Assembly (NCBI GenBank): GCA_020444985.1
Contig: JAGRHK010000080.1
Span: forward strand, 1-7,077
Direction of reading: 5' to 3'
DNA: 7,077 bases
From: Candidatus Competibacteraceae bacterium
GTDB lineage: Bacteria > Pseudomonadota > Gammaproteobacteria > Competibacterales > Competibacteraceae
Below, in pieces: positions 1 to 6,690 of the stretch (within the stretch, counting starts at the first letter, position 1; each line of letters starts with the position of its first letter). The position numbers were made by a program, and so were the translations under genes. Below the pieces are notes generated by a model. The model was not told where the DNA came from. It saw only the letters and a list, made by a program, of their open reading frames with translations, and did not search any database.

Positions 1-2030
1 ATGAGGATGGCGACCGCTACATTGAAATCTGGAACCTGGTGTTCATGCAATTTGACCGCAGTGCGGATGGCATCCTGACGCCTTTGCCAAAGCCCTCGGT
101 CGACACCGGCATGGGGCTGGAGCGGTTGGCGGCTGTGATGCAGGGCGTCCACAGCAATTACGAAATTGACCTGTTCCAGCATTTGATTCAGGCCGCCGCG
201 CAGGCCACCGGCGCGCGGGATTTGACGTCCAGTTCACTCAAGGTGATTGCTGACCATATCCGCGCCACGGCATTTTTAATTACGGATGGTGTGTTGCCGT
301 CCAATGAAGGGCGTGGTTATGTGCTACGACGGATCATGCGTCGGGCGATTCGCCACGGCTACAAGTTGGGCGCTGAAGGTCACTTCTTCCACACTCTGGT
401 TGCGCCGCTGGTTGAGGAAATGGGCGCAGCCTATCCGGAGCTGCCGGCTGCTGCGGAACAGACCACGCGGGTCATTCGCCAGGAAGAGGAGCGTTTCGCC
501 GAAACCTTGGCGCATGGCATGAAGCTGCTGGAGGAAAGCATCGCTGATCTGTCCGGGACAATCATTCCCGGCGACGCGGTGTTCAAGCTGTACGACACCT
601 ATGGCTTTCCAGTGGATCTCACGGCCGACATTGCCCGTGAACGGGGTTTGCAACTGGATATGGACGGCTTTGAATGCGCGATGGCTGCGCAACGGGAACG
701 CGCCCGCGCCCATAGCCAGTTTGGCTTGCGTCAGGCGGCTGATCTCGGCGTTGAAGGCTACACCGAGTTCCACGGCTATGATCGGCTGGAGGAAGAGGCC
801 TGCATTGTCGCCTTGTTCCGCGCCGGACAGGCGGTCGAGGCGCTCAATGCGGGCGAGGAAGGTCTGGTGGTGTTGGATCACACGCCGTTCTATGCGGAAT
901 CCGGCGGCCAGGTGGGCGATCGCGGCTGGCTGCGCGCGGATGGCGTGGAGTTCGCGGTGCGCGATACCCAGAAACAGGGTGAAGGCGTATTTACTCACCT
1001 CGGCGTCATGCAGCAGGGTCAGTTAAGGCGCAACGCGCAAGTGCTGGCTCAGGTTGACATTGCACAGCGTCAGGCCACTGCTTTGCATCATTCGGCGACC
1101 CACCTCATGCACGCGGCCTTACGCCAAGTCCTGGGCGCCCATGTGACGCAGAAAGGCTCATTGGTCGATCCGCAACGCTTGCGCTTCGACTTCGCGCATT
1201 TTGAACCGGTCACTCCGGAACAACTGGAGACCATTGAGCGGCTAGTCAACGCGCAAATTCGCGGCAACGTCGCGGTGGAAACCACGATCATGGCTCCGGA
1301 GGAGGCGATCGCCGCCGGCGCCATGGCGCTGTTCGGCGAGAAGTACGGCGACCGGGTGCGCGTGCTCAAAATGGGCGATTTCTCCACTGAGTTGTGTGGT
1401 GGCACTCACGTCCATCGCGTCGGCGACATTGGCTTGTTCAAAATCATTGCCGAAAGCGGCGTCGCAGCAGGCGTGCGGCGCATCGAAGCCGTTACTGGCG
1501 AGCGCGCGCTGGATTACATTGCGTCCTTGCAGGATCGCGCCCGCCAAGCGGCGCATCTCGTCAAGGGCGACCGTGATAACTTCCCGGACAAGGTGCGGCA
1601 ACTGGTGGAGCGCACGCGCCAGTTGGAAAAGGAGATCGAGCAACTCAAAGGCCGACTGGCCAGCGGTCAGGGGGCGGATTTGCTCAGTCAGACGGTGGAC
1701 GTGGACGGCATCAAAGTGCTGGCGGCTCGCCTGGACGGCGTGGACGCCAAGACCCTGCGTGAAGCGGTAGACCGTTGCAAAGAGCAACTCAAGGCGGCGG
1801 CAATCGTGTTGGCGACTGTCGAGGACGACAAGGTGCGCCTGGTGGCGGGCGTGACGCCGGGAGAAACAGCGCGAATCAAGGCCGGCGATCTGGTGAACAT
1901 GGTGGCGCGTCAGGTCGGCGGCAAGGGCGGCGGACGGCCTGATTTAGCCCAGGCGGGAGGAACGGATCCGACACAACTCGACGCTGCGTTACGCTCGGCC
2001 CCGGAATGGGTGCGCGCGCAGTTGGCGTGA
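1..2030 (+). CDS. alaS: Alanyl-tRNA synthetase, 3' portion (5' end outside the window)
   Basis: AlaRS is a cytoplasmic class II synthetase that charges tRNA-Ala and hydrolyses mischarged Ser/Gly-tRNA. The reading frame is open from base 3 (first residues EDGDRYIEIWNLVF), so the GTG at 39 is internal and the true start lies upstream. 675 codons remain of a family length near 875, so about 200 N-terminal residues, including class II motif 1, are missing. Visible in order: the end of the aminoacylation core (KPSVDTGMGLERLAAV, near 90-135); the tRNA-recognition region; the editing domain with zinc-type ligands HSATH at 1089-1103 and CGGTH at 1395-1409; a coiled-coil linker near 1600-1670 (RQLEKEIEQL); and the C-Ala domain with the glycine-rich GGKGGGRPDLAQAGG near 1917-1961. 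No frameshift is seen. The next gene starts 43 bases downstream on the same strand, so read-through is likely. Identification is secure. Confidence 0.98.
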   Translation, partial: EDGDRYIEIWNLVFMQFDRSADGILTPLPKPSVDTGMGLERLAAVMQGVHSNYEIDLFQHLIQAAAQATGARDLTSSSLKVIADHIRATAFLITDGVLPSNEGRGYVLRRIMRRAIRHGYKLGAEGHFFHTLVAPLVEEMGAAYPELPAAAEQTTRVIRQEEERFAETLAHGMKLLEESIADLSGTIIPGDAVFKLYDTYGFPVDLTADIARERGLQLDMDGFECAMAAQRERARAHSQFGLRQAADLGVEGYTEFHGYDRLEEEACIVALFRAGQAVEALNAGEEGLVVLDHTPFYAESGGQVGDRGWLRADGVEFAVRDTQKQGEGVFTHLGVMQQGQLRRNAQVLAQVDIAQRQATALHHSATHLMHAALRQVLGAHVTQKGSLVDPQRLRFDFAHFEPVTPEQLETIERLVNAQIRGNVAVETTIMAPEEAIAAGAMALFGEKYGDRVRVLKMGDFSTELCGGTHVHRVGDIGLFKIIAESGVAAGVRRIEAVTGERALDYIASLQDRARQAAHLVKGDRDNFPDKVRQLVERTRQLEKEIEQLKGRLASGQGADLLSQTVDVDGIKVLAARLDGVDAKTLREAVDRCKEQLKAAAIVLATVEDDKVRLVAGVTPGETARIKAGDLVNMVARQVGGKGGGRPDLAQAGGTDPTQLDAALRSAPEWVRAQLA

Positions 2031-2057
2031 AAGCAAAACCAAATCTTTAAGAAAACA

Positions 2058-2065
2058 GTGAGGGA
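2058..2065 (+). promoter_or_regulatory. Ribosome binding site of yhhQ
   Basis: The bases GTGAGGGA end 8 bases before the ATG at 2074. This is a good purine-rich Shine-Dalgarno match at normal spacing and supports that ATG as the start. The 43-base alaS-yhhQ gap shows no hairpin or promoter that I can recognise, which fits co-transcription with alaS. Confidence 0.6.
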
Positions 2066-2073
2066 TCCAGTCA

Positions 2074-2772
2074 ATGGTCTCTGATTCACCTGCGCCGTCA
2101 TCGGGCCATTCCACCGCGTTTGTCCTGGTGGTCGCCGGCTTCGTCACCAGTCTGCTGGTGGCGAATATTATTGCGGTCAAGTTGATTGAAATTGGCTCCT
2201 GGATCATGCCGGCTGGGGTCATCATTTTTCCAGTCAGCTACATTCTGGGCGATGTGTTAACCGAAGTGTACGGATACCACCGCGCGCGACAGGCGATTTG
2301 GCTGGGCTTTGTGTGCAATCTGTTGGCAGTGCTGGCCATCGCCCTGGCGCAGATTCTGCCGCCCGCCGGGTTCTGGGAGGGTCAAGCGGCTTTTGAGCGC
2401 ATTCTCGGCCACGCGCCGCGCTTACTGCTGGCTTCGTTTCTGGCCTATCTGGTCGGAGAATTCGTCAACTCCTATGTGCTGGCGCGCATGAAAATTCTCA
2501 CTCAGGGGCGTTGGTTGTGGACACGCACGATCGGATCGACCTTGGTGGGGCAATTACTGGACTCCAGCGTATTTATCGCGATAGCGTTCGCCGGTATTTT
2601 GCCGCAAGAAACGCTGATGACTGCCATTGGCGTGCAATGGCTGGTCAAGTGCGCTTATGAAATTGCCGCTACGCCATTGACCTATTGGGTGGTGGATGTT
2701 CTCAAGCGACATGAGAGCGTGGATGTGTACGACACCGAAACCGACTTTAATCCGTTGAAAGTGAGCGATTGA
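2074..2772 (+). CDS. yhhQ: YhhQ/VUT-family queuosine precursor transporter
   Basis: This is a 232-residue inner-membrane protein of the YhhQ family (also called VUT or DUF165). E. coli YhhQ imports the queuosine precursors preQ0 and preQ1; transport here is inferred from family membership. About six hydrophobic segments can be read, near residues 16-36, 42-62, 74-96, 116-137, 150-172 and 184-202. The family signature FPVSYILGDVLTEVYGY lies at about residues 52-68, and the polar, charge-bearing patch GDVLTEVYGYHRAR follows family practice. A second conserved stretch, YLVGEFVNSYVLARMK, lies in segment four. The length is close to the E. coli protein (about 220). The C-terminal 25 residues are acidic and hydrophilic (DVYDTETDF) and probably cytoplasmic. 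It follows alaS closely, giving a possible tRNA-function pair. The transported species (preQ0, preQ1 or queuine) cannot be told from sequence. No regulatory site is seen. Confidence 0.9.
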   Translation: MVSDSPAPSSGHSTAFVLVVAGFVTSLLVANIIAVKLIEIGSWIMPAGVIIFPVSYILGDVLTEVYGYHRARQAIWLGFVCNLLAVLAIALAQILPPAGFWEGQAAFERILGHAPRLLLASFLAYLVGEFVNSYVLARMKILTQGRWLWTRTIGSTLVGQLLDSSVFIAIAFAGILPQETLMTAIGVQWLVKCAYEIAATPLTYWVVDVLKRHESVDVYDTETDFNPLKVSD

Positions 2773-2793
2773 GGCGGGAGGCCGGTTTTTTTT
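2773..2793 (+). terminator. Possible weak terminator after yhhQ
   Basis: Directly after the yhhQ stop comes a GC-rich run (GGCGGGAGGCCGG) followed by eight T residues at 2786-2793. The T tract is what an intrinsic terminator needs. However, the only hairpin I can draw is a 3-bp stem, GGC 2773-2775 with GCC 2781-2783, which is too weak to be convincing. No equivalent T tract serves glnD, which converges from the other side. Confidence 0.3.
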
Positions 2794-2805
2794 CATCGAT
2801 CGATG
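2794..2805. repeat. 12-bp perfect palindrome at the convergent gene junction
   Basis: CATCGATCGATG reads the same on both strands and sits between the yhhQ T tract and the glnD stop codon. The next bases, GGGTTTCAACCC at 2805-2816, form a second short inverted repeat that overlaps the end of glnD. Whether either has a role (bidirectional transcript end, protein site) or is chance cannot be told from one copy. Confidence 0.5.
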
Positions 2806-2809
2806 GGTT

Positions 2810-5551
2810 TCAACCCTCTTCAGTCGAATCCAGTCGCGCAATCAGCGCCGCGCGCAAGGCAGCGTACTTTTCTGGGTCGTTCAACGGACGATTCTCACGG
2901 TCAGTGACAAAGAACACGTCCTCAACCCGAGCGCCGATCGTCACGATTTTAGCGTTATGCAACTGTACGCCACAGGCCATGAAAGCTTGTCCAACCCGGC
3001 ACAGTAACCCAGGGCGATCCCAGGAAACCAGCTCTACCATTGTCCGGCCACTGGCGGTGTTTTCGCTAAACGAGACTTCGGTGGGTATTTGGAAGGCCTT
3101 TTGAATGCGCGAAATATGTCGTGCGGGCATGGGTAGCGGCGCATCGGCGTGCTGGAGGTAATGCAGCAGCGTATTGACGATTTCCTTAATGCGGCTGCGA
3201 TCCTGAATCGGCAGACCGGTGTCCTCCAGTACGGTGAAGCTGTCCAGTGTATAGCCGCTATGGCCGGTGATGATCCGCGCATCGAAAATCGTCAGCCCCA
3301 ACTGATCAAGAGCGGCAGTGATCAGCGCAAACAGATTGTCCTGGTCACGGGTGTAAATGAAGATTTCGGTGCCGCCCCGACCTGGGTCGTCGCGCGCCAT
3401 CACCAAGGGTCGTTCTCGATGACCGCGCTTCAGAATCGCCCGGGTGTGCCAAACCAGCTCGTCGGCGGAATGACGCAGGAAGTAGTCATCGCCAAACCCT
3501 TCCCAGAGCCAGTTCATTTGCTCCTCGTCAGTTTTGGTCAAATGCAACCGTTGTCGCGCCTGATCCTGCGCCTCGCGGATGCGCTCTTCCTTATCAATCG
3601 GATTATCCAAACCCCGCCGCAAGGCCCGGCGCGTCGCTTCGTATAACTGCCAGAGCAACGAAGCGCGCCAAGTGTTCCACAGGTTGGGATTGGTGCCGCG
3701 AATATCGGCGACTGTCAGCAAATACAGATAGTCCAAATGCATTTGATCGCCCATCTGCCGGGCGAAAGCATGGATTACATCCGGATCGTGGATGTCCTGT
3801 TTCTGTGCAGTCATCGACAAGGTCAAGTGGTGACGCACGAGCCAGGCGATCAGACGAGTATCGAAGCTGCTGAGTCCATGCTGACGACAAAAGCGCGCGG
3901 CGTCTTCAGCGCCCAGTACGGAATGATCGCCGCCGCGCCCCTTGGCGATATCGTGGTAAAGACCGGCGATATACAACAGTTCCGGCTTGGGTAACCGCAT
4001 CATGATCGCGCTGCAATGCGGTAGTTGCTCGGCATATTGGGGCAGGAAAAATCGCCGTAGATTGCGCACGACGAACAGAATATGCTGGTCCACCGTGTAA
4101 GCGTGGAATAGATCGTATTGCATTCGCCCAATAATCTGGCCAAATTCGGGCAGATAGGCTGGCAACACTCCGTAGGCGTTCATCAGACGTAACTGGCGGG
4201 TCACGCCATAAGGTTGGCGCAGGATTTCCATGAACAGGCTGCGCGGCCGCACGTCGTTGCGGAATTTGTCATCGATCAACGGCTGATGATCGCGGATCAG
4301 CCGAATGGTGGCGGCGCGGATGCCCTTGATTTCTGGATGCTGTTGCAGGATCAGGAAGACTTCCAGCAATGCGAACGGGTAGCGCAGAAAGACATTGGGC
4401 CGGGTCACTTCCAGATAGCCGCGCTGGACCTGAAAACGACGATTGATCGGTTGTGGGTCGCTTGATTCATCCGCTAAAAGTATCGCTTCCTCAAACAATT
4501 GCAACAACATTTCATTTAATCGGCTCAGCGCGTTTACTGTCCGATAATAGCTTTGCATGAATTGTTCAACGGCCAGGTTATGGTTTTGATCCTGGTAACC
4601 GAATTGTTGGGCGATGCGCCGCTGGTGATCGAACAACAGGACATCCTCACGGCGACCGGTCAGCGTATGGAGCGCAAAGCGCACTTGCCAAAGATAGTTT
4701 CGGCATTCAATCAGTTCATCGTATTCCCGCGCGCTTAGAAAGCCGTGACTGACCAGTTCTTGCAAGGTGCTGGCGCCAAAGTGCCGCTTGGCGACCCAGC
4801 CGATCATTTGCATGTCGCGCAGACCGCCAGGACTGTCCTTGATATTAGGCTCCAGATTAAAAGCGGTTTCGTTGTATTTGCGACAGCGCTGGCAACGCTC
4901 TTGCCGTTTGGATTCAAAGAAGGCGGCATCCGGCCAAATCCGGTCCGGTCCGGTCACCGCGCGCATGCGTTCGAACAGCGCCATGGAGCCGGTCAGCAGG
5001 CGCGCTTCCATCAAACTGGTCGCGACCGTGATCTCAGCAGCCCCTTCACGGGCACAATCCTCGACGGTGCGTACGCTATGGCCAACTTCCAGGCCGATGT
5101 CCCACAGGAAAGTCAGAAAATCCTCCAACTCGGAGCGATGCGTTTCCAATGCCTGGTCGTCTAGCAGGATCATGATGTCTACGTCGGAGCACGGGTGCAG
5201 CTCCCCTCGCCCATAGCCGCCCACCGCCACTAGCGCCAGATCTTGAATGGCTGTTTCGAAAAACCGAATCCAGAGGCGTTGTAGTACCTCATCCATCAAG
5301 CGAGAACGCGCCAGCACCAGCTCATAGGCAGGGACGCCTTGTTGGAACAGCTCCTTGAGCCGGGTATCGCTATGTTTGAGCAGGCTTCGAAATGCGGCGA
5401 TTGGGCTAGGGTTCGTGGTCAGATCCTTTTCGAAAGTCGTGGCGTCGAACAGCGCCAGATCATTCCACGATGAATCATTCCGCAGACTGGGCAGGAAACA
5501 GGTAGGAGTCAGTGTCGCGGTGGACAGTGGCGCTGTATCAAAGACAGCCAT
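2810..5551 (-). CDS. glnD: Bifunctional PII uridylyltransferase / uridylyl-removing enzyme
   Basis: GlnD is the cytoplasmic nitrogen sensor. It uridylylates PII proteins (GlnB/GlnK) when glutamine is low and removes UMP when glutamine is high, and so sets glutamine synthetase activity and NtrBC signalling. The protein is 913 residues (E. coli about 890). A nucleotidyltransferase domain carries GGYGRGELHPCSDVDIMIL at residues 111-129, with metal-binding DVD at 123-125. NIKDSPGGLRD at 236-246 is a family landmark. The HD uridylyl-removing domain has YHDIAKGRGGDHS near 532-544. Two C-terminal ACT domains, about 728-805 and 838-910, are the expected glutamine sensors; the second contains WDRPGLL. 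The ATG at 5551 is preferred because GGAG lies 6 bases before it. An in-frame GTG at 5596, 3 bases after the map stop, would add 15 residues but has no clear ribosome site. The gene is probably co-transcribed with map. All key motifs are intact. Confidence 0.97.
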   Translation of the reverse strand: MAVFDTAPLSTATLTPTCFLPSLRNDSSWNDLALFDATTFEKDLTTNPSPIAAFRSLLKHSDTRLKELFQQGVPAYELVLARSRLMDEVLQRLWIRFFETAIQDLALVAVGGYGRGELHPCSDVDIMILLDDQALETHRSELEDFLTFLWDIGLEVGHSVRTVEDCAREGAAEITVATSLMEARLLTGSMALFERMRAVTGPDRIWPDAAFFESKRQERCQRCRKYNETAFNLEPNIKDSPGGLRDMQMIGWVAKRHFGASTLQELVSHGFLSAREYDELIECRNYLWQVRFALHTLTGRREDVLLFDHQRRIAQQFGYQDQNHNLAVEQFMQSYYRTVNALSRLNEMLLQLFEEAILLADESSDPQPINRRFQVQRGYLEVTRPNVFLRYPFALLEVFLILQQHPEIKGIRAATIRLIRDHQPLIDDKFRNDVRPRSLFMEILRQPYGVTRQLRLMNAYGVLPAYLPEFGQIIGRMQYDLFHAYTVDQHILFVVRNLRRFFLPQYAEQLPHCSAIMMRLPKPELLYIAGLYHDIAKGRGGDHSVLGAEDAARFCRQHGLSSFDTRLIAWLVRHHLTLSMTAQKQDIHDPDVIHAFARQMGDQMHLDYLYLLTVADIRGTNPNLWNTWRASLLWQLYEATRRALRRGLDNPIDKEERIREAQDQARQRLHLTKTDEEQMNWLWEGFGDDYFLRHSADELVWHTRAILKRGHRERPLVMARDDPGRGGTEIFIYTRDQDNLFALITAALDQLGLTIFDARIITGHSGYTLDSFTVLEDTGLPIQDRSRIKEIVNTLLHYLQHADAPLPMPARHISRIQKAFQIPTEVSFSENTASGRTMVELVSWDRPGLLCRVGQAFMACGVQLHNAKIVTIGARVEDVFFVTDRENRPLNDPEKYAALRAALIARLDSTEEG

Positions 5552-5554
5552 GCG

Positions 5555-5559
5555 GTTCT
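5555..5559 (-). promoter_or_regulatory. Ribosome binding site deciding the glnD start
   Basis: On the minus strand, GGAGA precedes ATG 5551 with 5 bases between. The alternative upstream GTG (5596) is preceded by CCCTTTAGCGT, which is not Shine-Dalgarno-like. This favours the shorter, 913-residue GlnD. Confidence 0.6.
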
Positions 5560-5599
5560 CCGATAGAAAAAGCCTGTGGGTCTGAATCAAACTCACACG

Positions 5600-6394
5600 C
5601 TAAAGGGTTGCGCCGGGACGCAGCGTGAGAATTTCGTAACCGGTTTCAGTGACCAGCACGGTATGCTCCCACTGGGCCGAAATGCTGTGATCCTTGGTGA
5701 CCACGGTCCAGCCATCCGGCAACAGTTTTACATGGCGTTTACCGGCGTTGATCATCGGTTCAATGGTAAAGATCATGCCAGGAAGCAGAGGAACACCCTC
5801 ACCCGGATTGCCGTAATGCAACACCTGGGGATCCTCATGAAAATCCCGACCAATACCGTGGCCACAGTATTCCCGCACGACCGAACAACGCTGAGCTTCG
5901 GCGTACTTCTGAATGGCGTAGCCCACATCGCCAAGACGGAGACCCGGCCGCACCGTTTCAATGCCAATGCGCAGGCATTCATAAGCGATCCGGCAAACCC
6001 GTTGCGCGGCGATGGGCGGCGTTCCGATCGAAAACATGCGGCTGGTGTCGCCATGATAGCCATCCTTGATCACAGTGATGTCAATATTGACAACATCGCC
6101 TTTCCTGAGCTTTTTCGGGCCGGGAATGCCGTGGCAAACCACATGGTTGACCGAGGTGCAAATCGACCTGGGAAAGCCCCGATAGTTCAGGGGGGCAGGA
6201 ATGACCTTCTGCACATTAACCATGTAATCATGGCAAATCCGGTCCAACTCCTCAGTGGCGACGCCTTCCTGTACATAGGGATCGATCATGTCCAGTACTT
6301 CAGCGGCCAACTGACCGGCCACCCGCATTTTCTCAATTTCTATCGGGGTTTTATAAGTGATAGCGATCGGTTGCTTGGGAGGTTTCTGGAACAT
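5600..6394 (-). CDS. map: Methionine aminopeptidase, type I
   Basis: Map removes the initiator methionine from nascent proteins whose second residue is small; it is cytoplasmic, ribosome-associated and metal-dependent. From the chosen ATG it is 264 residues, the length I recall for the E. coli enzyme. The full pita-bread catalytic set is visible: H88 (VCHGIP), metal ligands D105 (VNIDITV), D116 (YHGDT), H179 (CGHGIG), E212 (FTIEPM) and E243 (QWEHT). There is no N-terminal zinc-finger or SH3-like extension, so it is a minimal type Ia enzyme. The start is uncertain: in-frame ATGs at 6430 and 6484 would add 12 or 30 residues. I chose 6394 because homology begins just after it (ITYKTPIEIEKM). Its ribosome site is weak (GAGA, very close to the ATG), and the longer starts have none at usable spacing. 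glnD follows after 48 bases on the same strand; rpsB is divergent, as in E. coli. Confidence 0.96.
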   Translation of the reverse strand: MFQKPPKQPIAITYKTPIEIEKMRVAGQLAAEVLDMIDPYVQEGVATEELDRICHDYMVNVQKVIPAPLNYRGFPRSICTSVNHVVCHGIPGPKKLRKGDVVNIDITVIKDGYHGDTSRMFSIGTPPIAAQRVCRIAYECLRIGIETVRPGLRLGDVGYAIQKYAEAQRCSVVREYCGHGIGRDFHEDPQVLHYGNPGEGVPLLPGMIFTIEPMINAGKRHVKLLPDGWTVVTKDHSISAQWEHTVLVTETGYEILTLRPGATL

Positions 6395-6521
6395 ATTCTC
6401 GGTCTGCCGGCTACGGTCTCGGGGGCGCATGGACGATTTCAAGGTAGGTGGACGGTCACTGTTGCAGGCGACCTGTCGCGCCATGAAAAACTGGGACAGT
6501 CCTTCACGGGCGCCGGTTCAT
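6395..6521. other. Divergent intergenic region, map-proximal half
   Basis: This is the untranslated side of the map-rpsB divergent spacer nearest map. If map starts at 6394, these bases are its leader. The minus-strand frame of map stays open through here from an in-frame TGA just above 6484, so an N-terminal extension of map cannot be excluded. A small inverted repeat, CAGG 6465-6468 with CCTG 6472-6475, could form a 4-bp hairpin. I see no convincing regulator site, RNA gene or separate coding sequence. Confidence 0.5.
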
Positions 6522-6560
6522 TTGGTTTTCCTGAACAATCCATGTTATAAAGCGCGCGCC
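6522..6560 (+). promoter_or_regulatory. Candidate sigma-70 stringent-type promoter of rpsB
   Basis: A -10 element TATAAA lies at 6546-6551, preceded by TGT at 6543-6545 (an extended -10 motif). A weak -35, TTGGTT, lies at 6522-6527 with an 18-base spacer. Directly after the -10 comes an all-GC discriminator, GCGCGCGCC at 6552-6560. A GC-rich discriminator is the established hallmark of rRNA and ribosomal-protein promoters repressed by ppGpp/DksA. This would start transcription near 6558-6560 and give a leader of about 130 bases. It was read by eye and not scored against a matrix. Confidence 0.6.
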
Positions 6561-6690
6561 TTTTAGGCAAATAGTCTTTGAAATACTTCTCACATTTGCC
6601 GACACAGGTGGCCGGGTGCCCTCATAAGGGTTGCCGCTTGGGGCGAGTGGAGGCTTAACCCTAAATCTTTTTGAAGGAGAACACTCAGCA
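6561..6690 (+). promoter_or_regulatory. Structured rpsB mRNA leader, probable S2 autoregulatory element
   Basis: In gammaproteobacteria the rpsB-tsf operon is repressed by free S2 acting on a conserved 5' leader (related to the Rfam t44 family). By hand I can pair GGCAAAT 6566-6572 with ATTTGCC 6594-6600 (7 bp, 21-base loop). I can also pair CGG 6613-6615 and CCCT 6619-6622 with AGGG 6627-6630 and CCG 6634-6636, around the tetraloop CATA. AGGGTT 6627-6632 is also fully complementary to AACCCT 6657-6662, just before the ribosome site. This could be a pseudoknot or a switch that competes with the second hairpin. A Shine-Dalgarno AAGGAG at 6674-6679 ends 11 bases before the ATG. The position and pairings are seen; S2 control is inferred from the family. 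Confidence 0.6.

Noticed and set aside
39..41. GTG at 39 as the alaS start.
   Set aside because: The frame upstream to base 3 encodes conserved AlaRS residues (GDRYIEIWNLV), so this codon is internal and the gene is cut by the window edge.
324..998. A 224-codon minus-strand frame inside alaS.
   Set aside because: It is antisense to well-conserved AlaRS sequence, with no ribosome site or family resemblance; a codon-bias shadow.
916..1312. Two GCGATCGC octamers (916-923 and 1305-1312), resembling the cyanobacterial HIP1 repeat.
   Set aside because: Only two copies, both inside alaS codons, in a sequence that is otherwise gammaproteobacterial; chance in a GC-rich gene is enough.
1242..1787. 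A 181-codon minus-strand frame opposite the alaS editing and C-terminal regions.
   Set aside because: It covers the CGGTH editing motif on the other strand and has no support of its own; a shadow frame.
3149..3646. A 165-codon plus-strand frame opposite the glnD ACT-domain region.
   Set aside because: The minus-strand GlnD translation here is clearly the real one; the antisense product has no recognisable features.
5576..6550. A 324-codon plus-strand open frame lying opposite the whole of map and the rpsB-proximal spacer.
   Set aside because: It lies antisense to a gene whose catalytic residues are all intact, begins at a GTG, and its translation shows no recognisable family. Long antisense frames are common opposite GC-rich genes.
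6578..6606. TTGAAA at 6578-6583 as a -35 for a second rpsB promoter.
   Set aside because: At 16-18 bases downstream there is no A/T-rich -10 (the sequence is near GACACA), and a start there would remove the first leader helix.
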